Positions 1 through 8,553 of a stretch of 64,000 bases of DNA are shown here, in pieces (positions within the stretch are counted from its first letter, which is position 1; every line of letters starts with the position of its first letter). The position numbers and the translations under genes were made by a program. The stretch lies in the NCBI RefSeq assembly GCF_004340785.1, contig NZ_SLXS01000002.1, positions 62,001 to 126,000 on the forward strand. The letters are read 5' to 3'. Origin of the DNA: Tumebacillus sp. BK434. GTDB taxonomy: Bacteria > Bacillota > Bacilli > Tumebacillales > Tumebacillaceae. The notes below the pieces were generated by a model. That model searched no databases, was not told where the DNA came from, and saw only the letters and a program-made list of their open reading frames with translations.

Positions 1-81
1 GATCCGTCCGAAAAGACACAAATTCTGGCTTCGAAGATTGTCCGCGAAGTCTTGCTCGGCTTGGTTCCGAATACAAAATAA
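1..81 (+). CDS. C-terminal end of an upstream gene, possibly agmatinase (SpeB)
   Basis: An open frame enters the window at base 1 and ends at a TAA at 79-81, giving the last 26 residues of a protein. The tail contains the segment ILASKIVREVLLGL, which resembles the conserved C-terminal helix of agmatinase/ureohydrolase proteins. In B. subtilis speB lies a few kilobases from ywiB, whose homologue follows here, which fits. With only 26 residues the identification is tentative. A terminator follows directly. Confidence 0.5.
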   Translation, partial: DPSEKTQILASKIVREVLLGLVPNTK

Positions 82-93
82 AGGTTCAGGGGA

Positions 94-126
94 AAGCAAC
101 TCCATGCGTGAGCGGAGTTGCTTTTG
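94..126 (+). terminator. Rho-independent terminator after the upstream gene
   Basis: The arms AAGCAACTCC and GGAGTTGCTT are separated by about ten bases and followed by TTTTG. The hairpin ends the transcript of the truncated first gene and sits before the ribosome binding site of the DUF1934 gene. Confidence 0.75.
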
Positions 127-151
127 TCCACCTTTAAGGAGAGATGGGTAG

Positions 152-580
152 ATGGAAGGGACGGTTCGCGTCAACGTCTGGTCCCGGCAGCGGCAGCAGA
201 ACGGAGAGCGGCAAACGTTTCAAACGGAGGCGGAAGGCAAGCTGGTGGTCAAAGGTGAGGCGATCTACATCGCCTACCGGGAAAGCGATGAGTCCGGGCT
301 GGGCTCAACTTTGACCACGATCCGCCTGCAGGGGCAGGAGCTGACCCTGATCCGCCAAGGCGAGACCAACATGCGCCAAGTGCTGGTCAAAGGCAAAGAG
401 CAGCGCGGCTCCTACAACACGCCCTACGGACCGTTCGAACTGGTCACTCGCACCTCCATGCTGATGCTGAACGTAAACGAAAGTGGCGGCCGGATCGAAG
501 CCGTCTACAACCTCCGACTCGCCGGAGAGAAATGCCGCATGGAGCTGGTCGTCGAGATTGCCCCGCTCGTGACGGCCTGA
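152..580 (+). CDS. ywiB: DUF1934 family beta-barrel protein (YwiB-like)
   Basis: A 142-residue soluble protein with no signal peptide or membrane segment. Alternating short beta strands, a central GETNMRQVLVKGKEQRGSY-type segment and a late FELVTRT motif fit the DUF1934/YwiB family of small lipocalin-like barrels, whose function is unknown. The length matches the family (about 140 residues). The start is ATG at 152, with AAGGAG at 136-141 ten bases upstream; the nearby ATG at 143 hits a stop at once. In Bacillus, ywiB is usually next to argS, which is not seen here; an XapX-type gene follows instead. Confidence 0.8.
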   Translation: MEGTVRVNVWSRQRQQNGERQTFQTEAEGKLVVKGEAIYIAYRESDESGLGSTLTTIRLQGQELTLIRQGETNMRQVLVKGKEQRGSYNTPYGPFELVTRTSMLMLNVNESGGRIEAVYNLRLAGEKCRMELVVEIAPLVTA

Positions 581-624
581 TGCCGTTTGGCATAGGGAAC
601 ATTGGGAAAGGATGTGTCCATCGG

Positions 625-786
625 ATGGACCTGAAAGTATTGATTCTCTCGCTCATCACCGGGATCGTCGTCGGCGTGCTCTTCACGCTGATGCGCCTCC
701 CCCTCCCTGCCCCGCCCGTCCTGTCGGGGATTCTCGGCATCGTCGGGATCTGGCTGGGAGCCAAGATCGTAGAGTTTTTCCGATAA
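625..786 (+). CDS. XapX-domain small membrane protein
   Basis: A 53-residue hydrophobic protein. The first helix (about residues 3-22) and the second (about 31-48) are separated by a proline-rich LPLPAPP turn. This is the typical layout of the XapX family, described from a xanthosine operon in E. coli but widespread without known function. The start is ATG at 625. The Shine-Dalgarno GAAAGGA lies about 12 bases upstream, slightly distant. A strong hairpin terminator follows. Confidence 0.75.
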   Translation: MDLKVLILSLITGIVVGVLFTLMRLPLPAPPVLSGILGIVGIWLGAKIVEFFR

Positions 787-801
787 CAGCGTCAGCATGA
801 G

Positions 802-840
802 AACGACGTTCCTGCCTGGGGAGGCAAGAACGTCGTTTTC
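802..840 (+). terminator. Terminator after the XapX gene
   Basis: The arms AACGACGTTC (802-811) and GAACGTCGTT (828-837) pair perfectly and are followed by TTTTC. It separates the ywiB/XapX unit from the chemoreceptor gene. Confidence 0.8.
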
Positions 841-918
841 GTCGTTTAAGCAGGAGTAAAGTGATCGATGCCGAAAAATGATATTGAATAAAATAAATGG
901 TTAAAGTGGAGGTAGAAA

Positions 919-2628
919 TTGGTAAACGCGATTCGGTTCAAACTCTCTACAAAACTTGCCCTTACGTATTTGCTGATTATTGTGCTGTTCGCTTTCTCCG
1001 GATTCATCAGTTATGGTGCGCTGACATCTGTTTTGCAAAAAAGCGATGCGATTGTGCTTGATGCAATTCCGATTGGCGATGCGGCTCTCAACATGTTGAC
1101 CGACTTAGTCAATCAAGATACTGCCGTGCGCGGCTATCTGTTGACCGGAGATGATAGCTATCTGGCTCCTTATCGTCTTGGCAAGGAACAGTTGGATAAA
1201 AATCTGGCCATGATCCGCGAACTGGAAGCCGGACATCCGATCATGAAGGATCTGGTGGAAAATCAGGCCAATCCTGAGATTGTGAAGCTGCGGGACTATT
1301 TTGAAAGTCAAATCAAGCTGGTGCAAGCGGGCAAGATCGCAGAGGCCCGTCTCAACGTTGGCAAAGGAAAAGAAGCGATGGACGCGTTTCGCGCGGTGAA
1401 CGTGAAGATCCAAGCGGATGTCGACAAACTGACGAACGATGCTTGGCAGGCGGCGAAAAAGGAAGAAGATAATGCGAAGCTGGCGATCATTGGCTTTGGT
1501 ACCGTGTCGCTGCTTGTCGCCGTGTTTTCGGCCGTCTATTTGGCGCGGACGATTGTGCGCCCGATTCGTCAGATCAACCTGCAAATGCGTGAGATTGCAG
1601 AAGGCGAAGGGGATCTGACCCAAGAGCTGAAGATAAAGTCGAAGGATGAGATCGGCGACCTCTCCAAGACGTTTAATGCGATGCTGCATAATTTGCGGTC
1701 GATGATCCAACAAGTGGGACTGAGTGCTGATCAAGTGGCAGCATCTTCGGAGCAGTTGACCGCGAGCGCGCAACAGGCAGGCTCCGGCACCGATCAGATC
1801 GCTGCGACGATGCAGGAAGTGGCCATCGGTTCGGAACGACAGATGCAAAGTGTAGTGGAAGTTGTGCAGGCATCGAACGATATGTCCCAAGGCGTTGCCA
1901 CCATCGCTGCGAGTGCCCGGCAGGTGTCCGGAACTGCAGGTCTCGCATCGGAGGCAGCGAGTCAGGGGGCGGGCGCGATTCAAACGGCTGTCGAGCAAAT
2001 GCAGTCGATTCATCAAACGGTACAGGATCTGCAAAATTCGGTGCATATCCTGTCGGACCGCTCCGTTGATATCGGGCAGATCGTGGAGGTGATCACCGGG
2101 ATCTCGGCACAGACGAATCTGCTGGCGCTCAACGCTGCGATTGAAGCGGCAAGAGCGGGTGAACAAGGGAAAGGGTTTGCCGTTGTTGCTGATGAAGTGC
2201 GGAAGCTGGCCGAACAGTCTGCCGTTTCCGCTCAGCAGATTACAGAACTGATCGCGAACATTCAGGCCGAGACGAGACGAACTGCGAAATCGACAGAGGT
2301 TGCCGCGCAAGAAGTCGTGACGGGCATCGAGAATGTGACCGTGGCGGGGAACGCATTTGCAGGCATCCGCAACTCGGTTCAAGACATGTCCGTGCAGATT
2401 GAAGCGGTCTCCCAAACGGCCCAGCAGATCGCAGTCCGCACAGAGAACGTCGTGGAGATGGTGGAGAACATCGCCGCGGTTACGGAAGAAACGGCATCTG
2501 GGACGCAAAATGTTTCAGCATCTGTTGAAGAACAAGTTGCTTCGATGGAGGAAATCAGCCAGTCCGCAACGTCGCTCACCGAAATGGCGGCTGAACTGCA
2601 GGCATTGGTAGGCAAGTTTAAAGTCTAG
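919..2628 (+). CDS. Methyl-accepting chemotaxis protein
   Basis: A 569-residue transmembrane chemoreceptor that should signal to CheA/CheW. TM1 spans about 12-34. The extracellular part (35-187) contains a CHASE3-like stretch around 67-86 ([10 protein letters not shown]). TM2 is about 188-209, followed by a HAMP domain (about 211-263) and a long cytoplasmic methyl-accepting coiled coil. The conserved signalling hairpin [16 protein letters not shown] and the [20 protein letters not shown] segment lie near 395-435. The start is TTG at 919 with GGAGG at 908-912, six bases upstream; no ATG fits better. The sensory ligand cannot be read from the sequence. It has no chemotaxis neighbours. Confidence 0.92.
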   Translation: MVNAIRFKLSTKLALTYLLIIVLFAFSGFISYGALTSVLQKSDAIVLDAIPIGDAALNMLTDLVNQDTAVRGYLLTGDDSYLAPYRLGKEQLDKNLAMIRELEAGHPIMKDLVENQANPEIVKLRDYFESQIKLVQAGKIAEARLNVGKGKEAMDAFRAVNVKIQADVDKLTNDAWQAAKKEEDNAKLAIIGFGTVSLLVAVFSAVYLARTIVRPIRQINLQMREIAEGEGDLTQELKIKSKDEIGDLSKTFNAMLHNLRSMIQQVGLSADQVAASSEQLTASAQQAGSGTDQIAATMQEVAIGSERQMQSVVEVVQASNDMSQGVATIAASARQVSGTAGLASEAASQGAGAIQTAVEQMQSIHQTVQDLQNSVHILSDRSVDIGQIVEVITGISAQTNLLALNAAIEAARAGEQGKGFAVVADEVRKLAEQSAVSAQQITELIANIQAETRRTAKSTEVAAQEVVTGIENVTVAGNAFAGIRNSVQDMSVQIEAVSQTAQQIAVRTENVVEMVENIAAVTEETASGTQNVSASVEEQVASMEEISQSATSLTEMAAELQALVGKFKV

Positions 2629-2656
2629 GTGAACAGACCCGCACAGGGATACACAG

Positions 2657-2690
2657 GAAGGCAGCGATCAGACGCTGCCTTCTTTCTGTT
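2657..2690 (+). terminator. Terminator after the chemoreceptor
   Basis: GAAGGCAGCG (2657-2666) pairs with CGCTGCCTTC (2673-2682), followed by TTTCTGTT. It precedes the GTG start of the next gene. Confidence 0.75.
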
Positions 2691-2745
2691 GGGCGCATTG
2701 GGGATGCGGGCTTGTGCCACACTAGCCAAAAGCGAGGTGTTGGCC

Positions 2746-3438
2746 GTGAAAAGATGGTTGGCTGCCGGAGTGGCGGCGGCGCTTTTGTTCTGTGGCAGTG
2801 CGGGGCTGGCGGCAGAGGCGGGAACGGGCACGGTGCTGCCCGTTTCCTACCGGGCGCTGGTCAACCGGCAGGAAGTGCTGGAGATCGGCCAGGAGCAGCT
2901 GAAGCAGGTCTATCAGCGGAAAAAGTTTGACGAAGGACAGGTCGTGCTGTTCGCGCGGCCGAGCGAGCAGGATGATTATCTGTATGCCGCCTGGCAGCGG
3001 GAGGGCAAGCTTTACGACCTCGGGGCGGTGGGGACGCTGCCGTTTGCGGAGGAAGCGTTCGTGCACCGCCACGAACTGAACGGGCGCACCGTGCTGCGGA
3101 TCGACGGCGTCTATGCGGCGAAAGCGCCGCAGTCCAATTATTATGTGCTCGACGGGGCAAAGGTCAAGCCGTTCCTGCGCGTCGACGGGCACGCGGTGGA
3201 GTCCGATCTGGACCGCGACGGCAAAAAGGAGATCATCACCACCCTCGGGCTGCGCGGTTTGTCCAAGATCTACCGGGAGCTGCCGGACGGCAGCTTCGAG
3301 GTCGCCGATATCAACCAGGCCACCGGGGCGCAGGAAGTCGCGTTTCAGATGGAAGATGACCTGTTCATCGCCAAGTATGAAGGCGGCGTGACGAAAAAGT
3401 TTTACTACCGGAAAGACGGGCTGCATGAAGAGAAATAG
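2746..3438 (+). CDS. Secreted hypothetical protein with FG-GAP-like calcium loop
   Basis: A 230-residue protein. The start chosen is GTG at 2746 because it has GAGGTG seven bases upstream and begins a clear Sec signal peptide (VKRW, a hydrophobic run to about residue 20, then GLAAEAG as a likely signal peptidase I site). A longer reading from 2629 would bury the signal peptide and run through the preceding terminator. The mature part is rich in beta structure and contains DLDRDGKKEII, a DxDxDG loop typical of FG-GAP/VCBS calcium-binding repeats. I do not recognise a family. It converges on the protease array and shares a bidirectional hairpin with it. Confidence 0.7.
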   Translation: MKRWLAAGVAAALLFCGSAGLAAEAGTGTVLPVSYRALVNRQEVLEIGQEQLKQVYQRKKFDEGQVVLFARPSEQDDYLYAAWQREGKLYDLGAVGTLPFAEEAFVHRHELNGRTVLRIDGVYAAKAPQSNYYVLDGAKVKPFLRVDGHAVESDLDRDGKKEIITTLGLRGLSKIYRELPDGSFEVADINQATGAQEVAFQMEDDLFIAKYEGGVTKKFYYRKDGLHEEK

Positions 3439-3472
3439 CAGAACCCCCTGTCGAGACGACAGGGGGTTCTGC
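3438..3472. terminator. Bidirectional hairpin between convergent genes
   Basis: A perfect 16-bp inverted repeat (GCAGAACCCCCTGTCG and its complement) with a three-base loop lies between the plus-strand secreted protein and the minus-strand protease 1. It lacks a long U tract on either strand but is well placed to end both transcripts. Confidence 0.65.
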
Positions 3473-3488
3473 ATAGCCCGTTGGCCGT

Positions 3489-5045
3489 TTAGTAGACGCC
3501 GACGCTGTCCCAGGCGTTGGTCAGAGCGGTGACATAGGAAGAGGGGGCACCGTAGAGCGCTTTGGCGCTTTCAATGGTGGCCATGCGCATCATCGAGAAG
3601 TTCGGCGACGAGGTCAGGTAGTTGCGGATGGCGTTGTACCAGACTTTCCCGGCGATGGAGCGGGAACCGATCGCGACGGAGAAGTTGTAGAACGCTTTGC
3701 TGGGGATGCCGGAGAGCGTGTAGCGGTTATAGGAGGAGTTGTACTGGTTCATGTGCCCGACATCCGGGTTCTGCAGGGAGCGGATGTAATCCCCGGGCAC
3801 GCCCGGCGTGTAGATGTCTTCCCCGATCGTCCAGTCCTTGGAGTCCATCACGGCTGCGAACGAATCGCTGATCGACTCCATCAAGGCATCGGTCTGGATG
3901 TTGACCAGATAGGTCGGGTTGAGCATCGCTTCGACGACGCCGTGCGTCAACTCGTGCCCGGTGACATCATAGCCGCCGGACAGCGGCAGCATCGTGGTGC
4001 CGTCCCCTTCGCCATAGACCATGCGCGTCCCGTCCCAGAAGGCGTTGTTGTAGCGCACCGAATAGCGAACCGCGCCGTAGAACCCGGTGCCTCGGCCGTC
4101 GATCGAGTTGCGGTTGAAGGTCGAATAGTAATAATCGTACACTCTGCCCATGTAATAGTGAGCATCGACCGCCGAGCGCTGGGTGCTGGCATTCCAGATG
4201 TTATCCGGATCGGTGGCGTAAGAGAGCGGTCCTACGCCGTTGCGGAAGTCATACGTCTCGATGGTGCCGCAAGTGGTCTGGAACATCGCTTTCGTGCGGT
4301 CTTCCAGGTAGTAAGTGCCGCTTTTGTAGGTGGTGTTGATCGACTTGGTGTCGCCGAGCACGCCAACTCCGGTGCCGACGGCCGGCGTTCCGGGCGAACA
4401 GGTCAGGAAATGCAGCTCGTTGTTGGCTTGGACGATCGAACCGTCTGCGGCCGAGACGAAAATCTGCCAGTTGCCCGCCTGCCCGGACTCATCGAGGTAA
4501 GCCACGTTCACGAGGTGGGAGAGGACGGCCGTTTTCCCTTGCGGATAGTAGAGGAGCTTGGCTGTTGCCGGGCGGCTCAGTTCGCCGCGGAAGCCGGTGT
4601 GGGCCACCGCTTTTTGGATGGCTGCTTCCGCGGTGACCAGAGCGGTGCCCGTGTCGGGCTTGAGCTGTTTGTAGTCGCCGGTGATGCTCTGCACGCGGCC
4701 GTCCGTCTCATGGACGATCATCTGCGCGCCGTAGACGGGGAGTCCGTGAATGGACTGGTCGAGCTTGGTGTGCGTGATGCCGAGCTCGTCTTGCCACGAG
4801 CTGTTCAAGCTGAAATTGCCTTGCGCCTGCGTGAAGCCATAGGTCGTCTTGACCTTCTCCAGCGCCTGCAAAGCGCGCGCTTCCGCCGTCTTGCCTTCGA
4901 CTTTGCCCAGCCCGCCGAGCACGGTGTGCCTTTTGCCCTGCTCGTCTTGGAGCAGGGTCTGGGGGCTGGCAGCGCCGCTGACGCTGACCGCAAACAGCGA
5001 CGCGGTGACTGAGCACATCACTAACGTTGTCAGTTTTTTCTGCAT
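3489..5045 (-). CDS. M4 (thermolysin-like) metalloprotease precursor 1, catalytic His lost
   Basis: A 518-residue secreted preproprotein. It has a signal peptide (about 1-26), an FTP/PepSY propeptide (about 30-220), and an M4 catalytic domain from about 224. Zinc ligands are present: HELTH at 364-368 and the ES.SD glutamate at 390. Where its five paralogues have GGVHTNSGIP, this protein reads NRYTLSGIP, so the thermolysin His231 equivalent is Tyr442 and the DNGG stretch is gone. It also has two cysteines (about 216 and 259) not noticed in the paralogues. The start is ATG at 5045, with GGGAGG eight bases upstream, rather than the in-frame TTG at 5051. Most divergent member of the array. It could be a weakly active or inactive protease, or one acting as a chaperone or decoy; family membership is certain, activity is not. 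Confidence 0.93.
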   Translation of the reverse strand: MQKKLTTLVMCSVTASLFAVSVSGAASPQTLLQDEQGKRHTVLGGLGKVEGKTAEARALQALEKVKTTYGFTQAQGNFSLNSSWQDELGITHTKLDQSIHGLPVYGAQMIVHETDGRVQSITGDYKQLKPDTGTALVTAEAAIQKAVAHTGFRGELSRPATAKLLYYPQGKTAVLSHLVNVAYLDESGQAGNWQIFVSAADGSIVQANNELHFLTCSPGTPAVGTGVGVLGDTKSINTTYKSGTYYLEDRTKAMFQTTCGTIETYDFRNGVGPLSYATDPDNIWNASTQRSAVDAHYYMGRVYDYYYSTFNRNSIDGRGTGFYGAVRYSVRYNNAFWDGTRMVYGEGDGTTMLPLSGGYDVTGHELTHGVVEAMLNPTYLVNIQTDALMESISDSFAAVMDSKDWTIGEDIYTPGVPGDYIRSLQNPDVGHMNQYNSSYNRYTLSGIPSKAFYNFSVAIGSRSIAGKVWYNAIRNYLTSSPNFSMMRMATIESAKALYGAPSSYVTALTNAWDSVGVY

Positions 5046-5090
5046 ATTCAATACCTCCCTTTCTGATATATTTACATTTTAACTCAAAGT

Positions 5091-5123
5091 AAAAAGCCCT
5101 TGCAACCGAAGTTGCAAGGGCTT
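5091..5123 (-). terminator. Terminator of M4 protease 2
   Basis: On the minus strand the arms AAGCCCTTGCAAC and GTTGCAAGGGCTT (loop CGAA) end in a run of five Us. It separates protease 2 from protease 1. Confidence 0.85.
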
Positions 5124-5131
5124 GAGAGATC

Positions 5132-6676
5132 TTAGTATACGCCAACAGCGGACCAAGCGTTCGTCAGAGCGGAGTAGTAGGAGGAGCCGGAACCGTACAG
5201 AGCAGCAGTAGCTTGCAGGGTTGCAGCGCGCGCGCCGGAGAAGTTGGTGGAGCTGGTCATGTAGTCGCGGGAAGCGGTGTACCAGATCTTAGCCGCGATG
5301 GAACGGGAACCGATTGCAGTTGCGAAGTTATAGAACGCTTTGTTCGGGATACCGGAGTTGGTGTGAACGCCGCCCCAGTCGCCTGCGGAAGTGTTCGGCA
5401 GGACTTTGAATTGGCTCATGTGCGCCGGGTCGCCGTATGCTTCCGGGTCGGACATCGAGCGGAAACCAACGTAACCGTAAGCCGGGAGCGTGAGGTCTTC
5501 ACCCATCAGCCAGTTGTTGCCTTCGATCGCAGCACCCATCGCGTCGGACCAGGACTCGTTCAGAGCGCCAGGCTGCAGTTCATAGACCAGGTTGGAGGTG
5601 TACTCGGTTACGCCGTGGGTCAATTCGTGCGCGATGACGTCGAGGCCAGCGGAGAATGCGCGGAAGTTCTTGCCGTCGCCGTCGCCGTATACCATGTAGG
5701 TGCCGTTCCAGAACGCGTTGTTGTAGTTGCGGCTGTAGTGAACGAGCGACTCGATGTTCATGCCGTTGCCGTTGATGGAGTTGCGCGATACGTTGTTTTT
5801 GTACCAGTCATAGACAACGCCTGCATAGTAGTGAGCGTCAACAGCTGCACGATGCGTGGTAGCATTCCAGTTGTTGTCAGCGTCGGTAAAGTTGGAGATC
5901 AGGTTCGTGCCGTTTTTCATGTCGCGGGTGCGGATCATCCCGGTCATTGCCTTGGTGGTGTCTTCCAGGTAGTAGCTGCCGGAGCGCAGGGTGGTGTTGA
6001 TCGTCTTGGTGTCGCCCAGTACGCCGATCCCGGTGCCAGCCACGCCTTCAACTTGGTTGACCGCGTGTACGATCGAACCGTCTACCGCGTCAACGAAGAT
6101 GGTCCATTTGCCCGGAATGTCGCCGAGGTAGTTCACGCCGACTTGGTAGGACAGAACTGCTTTGTCGCCGACCGGGTAGTAGACCAGCTCAGCGTTTGCC
6201 GCTTGGGACAGTTCGCCGGTGAAGCCGGTGTGTGCGATTGCTTTATCGATAGCTGCGGTTGCAGATACTTTTTCTTTCTTAGCGTTGGCTTTCAGGTTCT
6301 TGAAGTCACCGGTTACGCCTTGTACGTCGCCGTTCGCTTCATGAACGATCACTTGCTGGCCGAATACTTTCACGCCGTCGATCATTTGGTCCATACGAGT
6401 ATGGGTAGTGCCGTTTTCGTCTTTGTGGGCTTTCTTCACTTTGAAGTTGTCCTTCGCGGATGCGAAGCCGAAGTTGCCTTTTACTTTGTCCAGCGCGTTG
6501 AATGCGCGCTCATCAGAAGTTGCGCCGGTCACTTTGCCCAGCTTGCCCACAACGTTGTGGACTGCGCCTTTCTCGTCTTTCAGGACTTTCGTGTCGTTAG
6601 CAGCGCCAGCGTTCATGGTGAACGCGGTTGCTGCGACCGAAGTCAGTACCAGCGTTGCGATCAGCTTTTTGTTCAT
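5132..6676 (-). CDS. M4 (thermolysin-like) metalloprotease precursor 2
   Basis: A 514-residue secreted neutral protease precursor. Signal peptide about 1-25 (MNKKLIATLV start shared by the array), FTP and PepSY inhibitory propeptide to about 212, mature enzyme from about AGTGIGVLGD (213). Catalytic residues are complete: HELTH 350-354, ligand Glu374 in NESWSDAMG, and His438 in GGVHTNSGI. The substrate would be extracellular protein, cleaved before hydrophobic residues as in thermolysin (family knowledge). It differs from the other members in the WKNNV and DWGG segments. It has its own promoter (6736-6765) and terminator (5091-5123). Confidence 0.96.
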   Translation of the reverse strand: MNKKLIATLVLTSVAATAFTMNAGAANDTKVLKDEKGAVHNVVGKLGKVTGATSDERAFNALDKVKGNFGFASAKDNFKVKKAHKDENGTTHTRMDQMIDGVKVFGQQVIVHEANGDVQGVTGDFKNLKANAKKEKVSATAAIDKAIAHTGFTGELSQAANAELVYYPVGDKAVLSYQVGVNYLGDIPGKWTIFVDAVDGSIVHAVNQVEGVAGTGIGVLGDTKTINTTLRSGSYYLEDTTKAMTGMIRTRDMKNGTNLISNFTDADNNWNATTHRAAVDAHYYAGVVYDWYKNNVSRNSINGNGMNIESLVHYSRNYNNAFWNGTYMVYGDGDGKNFRAFSAGLDVIAHELTHGVTEYTSNLVYELQPGALNESWSDAMGAAIEGNNWLMGEDLTLPAYGYVGFRSMSDPEAYGDPAHMSQFKVLPNTSAGDWGGVHTNSGIPNKAFYNFATAIGSRSIAAKIWYTASRDYMTSSTNFSGARAATLQATAALYGSGSSYYSALTNAWSAVGVY

Positions 6677-6735
6677 TTTTAATGACCCCCAGTTTCTTTT
6701 GTGTATATTTTTATAAAGTTTATCTTGCTGGCTTA

Positions 6736-6765
6736 ATAATACGACAACGGTGAATAGTCTGTCAA
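6736..6765 (-). promoter_or_regulatory. Sigma-A-type promoter of M4 protease 2
   Basis: On the minus strand TTGACA (6765-6760) and TATTAT (6741-6736) are separated by 18 bases, about 60 bases upstream of the start codon. Confidence 0.65.
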
Positions 6766-6790
6766 TATGATTTGTCAGATTTGTGACAAA

Positions 6791-6819
6791 TAAAAGCCCC
6801 CTTTTGTAAAGGGGGCTTT
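6791..6819 (-). terminator. Terminator of M4 protease 3
   Basis: A 12-bp stem, AAAGCCCCCTTT paired with AAAGGGGGCTTT, lies just past the stop codon of protease 3, followed on the minus strand by TTTTATTT. Confidence 0.85.
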
Positions 6820-6823
6820 ATGA

Positions 6824-8362
6824 TTAGTTGATGCCAACTGCGCTCCAAGCGCTTTTCAGTTGCGTGTAGTAGGAGGAGCCGGAGCCGTACAGAGCCGCAC
6901 AAGCGGACAGCGTGGCTGCACGCGCGCCGGAGAAATTGGTGGAGCTGGTCATGTAGTCGCGAGATGCGGTGTACCAGATCTTGCCCGCGATGGTGCGGGA
7001 GCCAATTGCCGTCGCGAAGTTGTAGAACGCTTTGTTCGGAATACCGGAGTTGGTGTGAACGCCGCCGTTGTCGGAAGAGGTGTTCACGTATTGGTTCATG
7101 TGCGCCGGTTGGCCGTAAGCAGCCGGGTTGGACATGGAACGCAGCGCGTCACCAGAGATGCCCGGGGTATAGACCGCTTCACCGATCAGCCAGTTCGAGG
7201 AATCCATGACGGATGCCATCGCATCCGACCAGGACTCGTTCAGTGCGCCGGATTGGTAGGAGTAGATCAGGCCGGAGGTGTATTCGGTTACAGCGTGAGT
7301 CAGTTCGTGTGCAACAACGTCGTAGGAACCGGACAGAGCGATGAAGGTCGAGCCGTCGCCATCGCCGTATACCATTTGCGTGCCTTCCCAGAACGCGTTG
7401 TTGTAACGGGAGCTGTAGTTGACGCCGGAGATGATCGTCTTGCCGTTGCCGTCATAGGAGTTGCGGCCGAGTTGGCTGTAGTAGTAGTCGTAGACTTTGC
7501 CCGCGTAGTAGTGAGCGTCAACGCCTGCACGCTGGTTGCTCGCGTTGTAGTTGTTGTCCGCATCGGTCATGTAGTACTGCGAGGACGTGCCGTTGTTGAA
7601 GGTGTAGGTGTTGATGGTGGAACCTTTTTGGGTGTACATGTACTTGGAGCGGTCTTCCAGGTAGTAGGAGCCGGATTTCAGGGTCGTATTGATGGTTTTA
7701 ACGTCACCCAGAACGCCGGTGCCGGTGCCTGCGTGCACTTGGTTGACAGCATCGAGGATCGAGCCGTCCACTGCGCTTACGAATACGGTCCAGTTGCCCG
7801 GAGCTTCATTGATGTAGTTGACGTTGACTTTGTATGCCAGAGCTGCTTTGTCGCCTTGCGGGAAGTACGTCAGCTCAGCGTTGGACGGGCGGGACAGTTC
7901 GCCGGTGTAGCCGGTCTTTGCAACTGCTGCTTTTACAGCTGCTGCATCGGAGATGGAAGCGGTGGAAGCGTCCGGAGTCAGCGCTGCGAAGCCGCCGGTC
8001 ACGCCTTCCACGTCACCGTTTGCTTCATGCACGATCATTTGCTGGCCGAACACTTCGATGCCGTTGATCGTCTGGTTCAGCTTGGTGTGGGTGGTACCGT
8101 TTTCGTCTTTGTGCGCCTGCTTGTATTTGAAGTTGCCTTTTGCTTTGCCAAAGCCGTAGTCGCCTTTGACTTTGTCGAGTGCGTTGAATGCGCGCTCTTC
8201 AGCCGTAGCGCCGGACACTTTGCCCAGCTTGCCGGAGACGGTGTGGACTTTGCCTTTTTCGTCCTTGATGACGTTTTTCTCTGCAGCCGCGCCTGCGTTC
8301 ACCGCGAAAGCGGTTGCTGCGACAGTCGTCAGCACCAGAGTTGCGATCAGTTTTTTGTTCAT
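6824..8362 (-). CDS. M4 (thermolysin-like) metalloprotease precursor 3
   Basis: A 512-residue secreted preproprotease with signal peptide, FTP/PepSY propeptide and M4 catalytic domain. VAHELTHAVTE, NESWSDAMA and DNGGVHTNSGI carry all zinc ligands and the catalytic His. The start is ATG at 8362; the TTG two codons earlier would crowd the GGGGGT ribosome site. It is by far closest to protease 6: long blocks such as the AVKAAVAKTGYTGELSRPSN propeptide segment and much of the catalytic domain are identical, with differences concentrated in the middle of the propeptide and the C-terminal tail. It is transcribed alone from its own promoter (8425-8454). Confidence 0.96.
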   Translation of the reverse strand: MNKKLIATLVLTTVAATAFAVNAGAAAEKNVIKDEKGKVHTVSGKLGKVSGATAEERAFNALDKVKGDYGFGKAKGNFKYKQAHKDENGTTHTKLNQTINGIEVFGQQMIVHEANGDVEGVTGGFAALTPDASTASISDAAAVKAAVAKTGYTGELSRPSNAELTYFPQGDKAALAYKVNVNYINEAPGNWTVFVSAVDGSILDAVNQVHAGTGTGVLGDVKTINTTLKSGSYYLEDRSKYMYTQKGSTINTYTFNNGTSSQYYMTDADNNYNASNQRAGVDAHYYAGKVYDYYYSQLGRNSYDGNGKTIISGVNYSSRYNNAFWEGTQMVYGDGDGSTFIALSGSYDVVAHELTHAVTEYTSGLIYSYQSGALNESWSDAMASVMDSSNWLIGEAVYTPGISGDALRSMSNPAAYGQPAHMNQYVNTSSDNGGVHTNSGIPNKAFYNFATAIGSRTIAGKIWYTASRDYMTSSTNFSGARAATLSACAALYGSGSSYYTQLKSAWSAVGIN

Positions 8363-8424
8363 TTTCAATGACCCCCGTATCTAGTTTATTTTTGGGTTAC
8401 AAAAGGGGAAGTAACCCTGATGTT

Positions 8425-8454
8425 ATGATAAGCCAAGAAAGAAGATTCAGTCAA
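8425..8454 (-). promoter_or_regulatory. Sigma-A-type promoter of M4 protease 3
   Basis: On the minus strand TTGACT (8454-8449) and TATCAT (8430-8425) are 18 bases apart, about 60 bases upstream of the ATG. Confidence 0.55.
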
Positions 8455-8513
8455 TAGTATTTTAGATATTGTTTTTGTTTTATAGAAATAAATCATGAAA
8501 ATCTGATTTAATG

Positions 8514-8546
8514 AAAAAGCCCCTGGCCACTGTGGCAAGGGGCTTT
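8514..8546 (-). terminator. Terminator of the M4 protease 5-4 unit
   Basis: The stem AAAGCCCC..GCCAC / GTGGC.AGGGGCTTT with loop TGT is followed on the minus strand by UUUUU. It lies just past the stop codon of protease 4. Confidence 0.85.
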
Positions 8547-8553
8547 CCGATGT

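Noticed and set aside
843-918. Sigma-D (motility) promoter before the chemoreceptor
   Set aside because: A GCCGAAAA resembling the -10 is present, but no TAAA element lies at the required distance.
1105-2508. Minus-strand 467-residue frame opposite the chemoreceptor gene
   Set aside because: Antisense shadow of a well-supported chemoreceptor; no recognisable domain.
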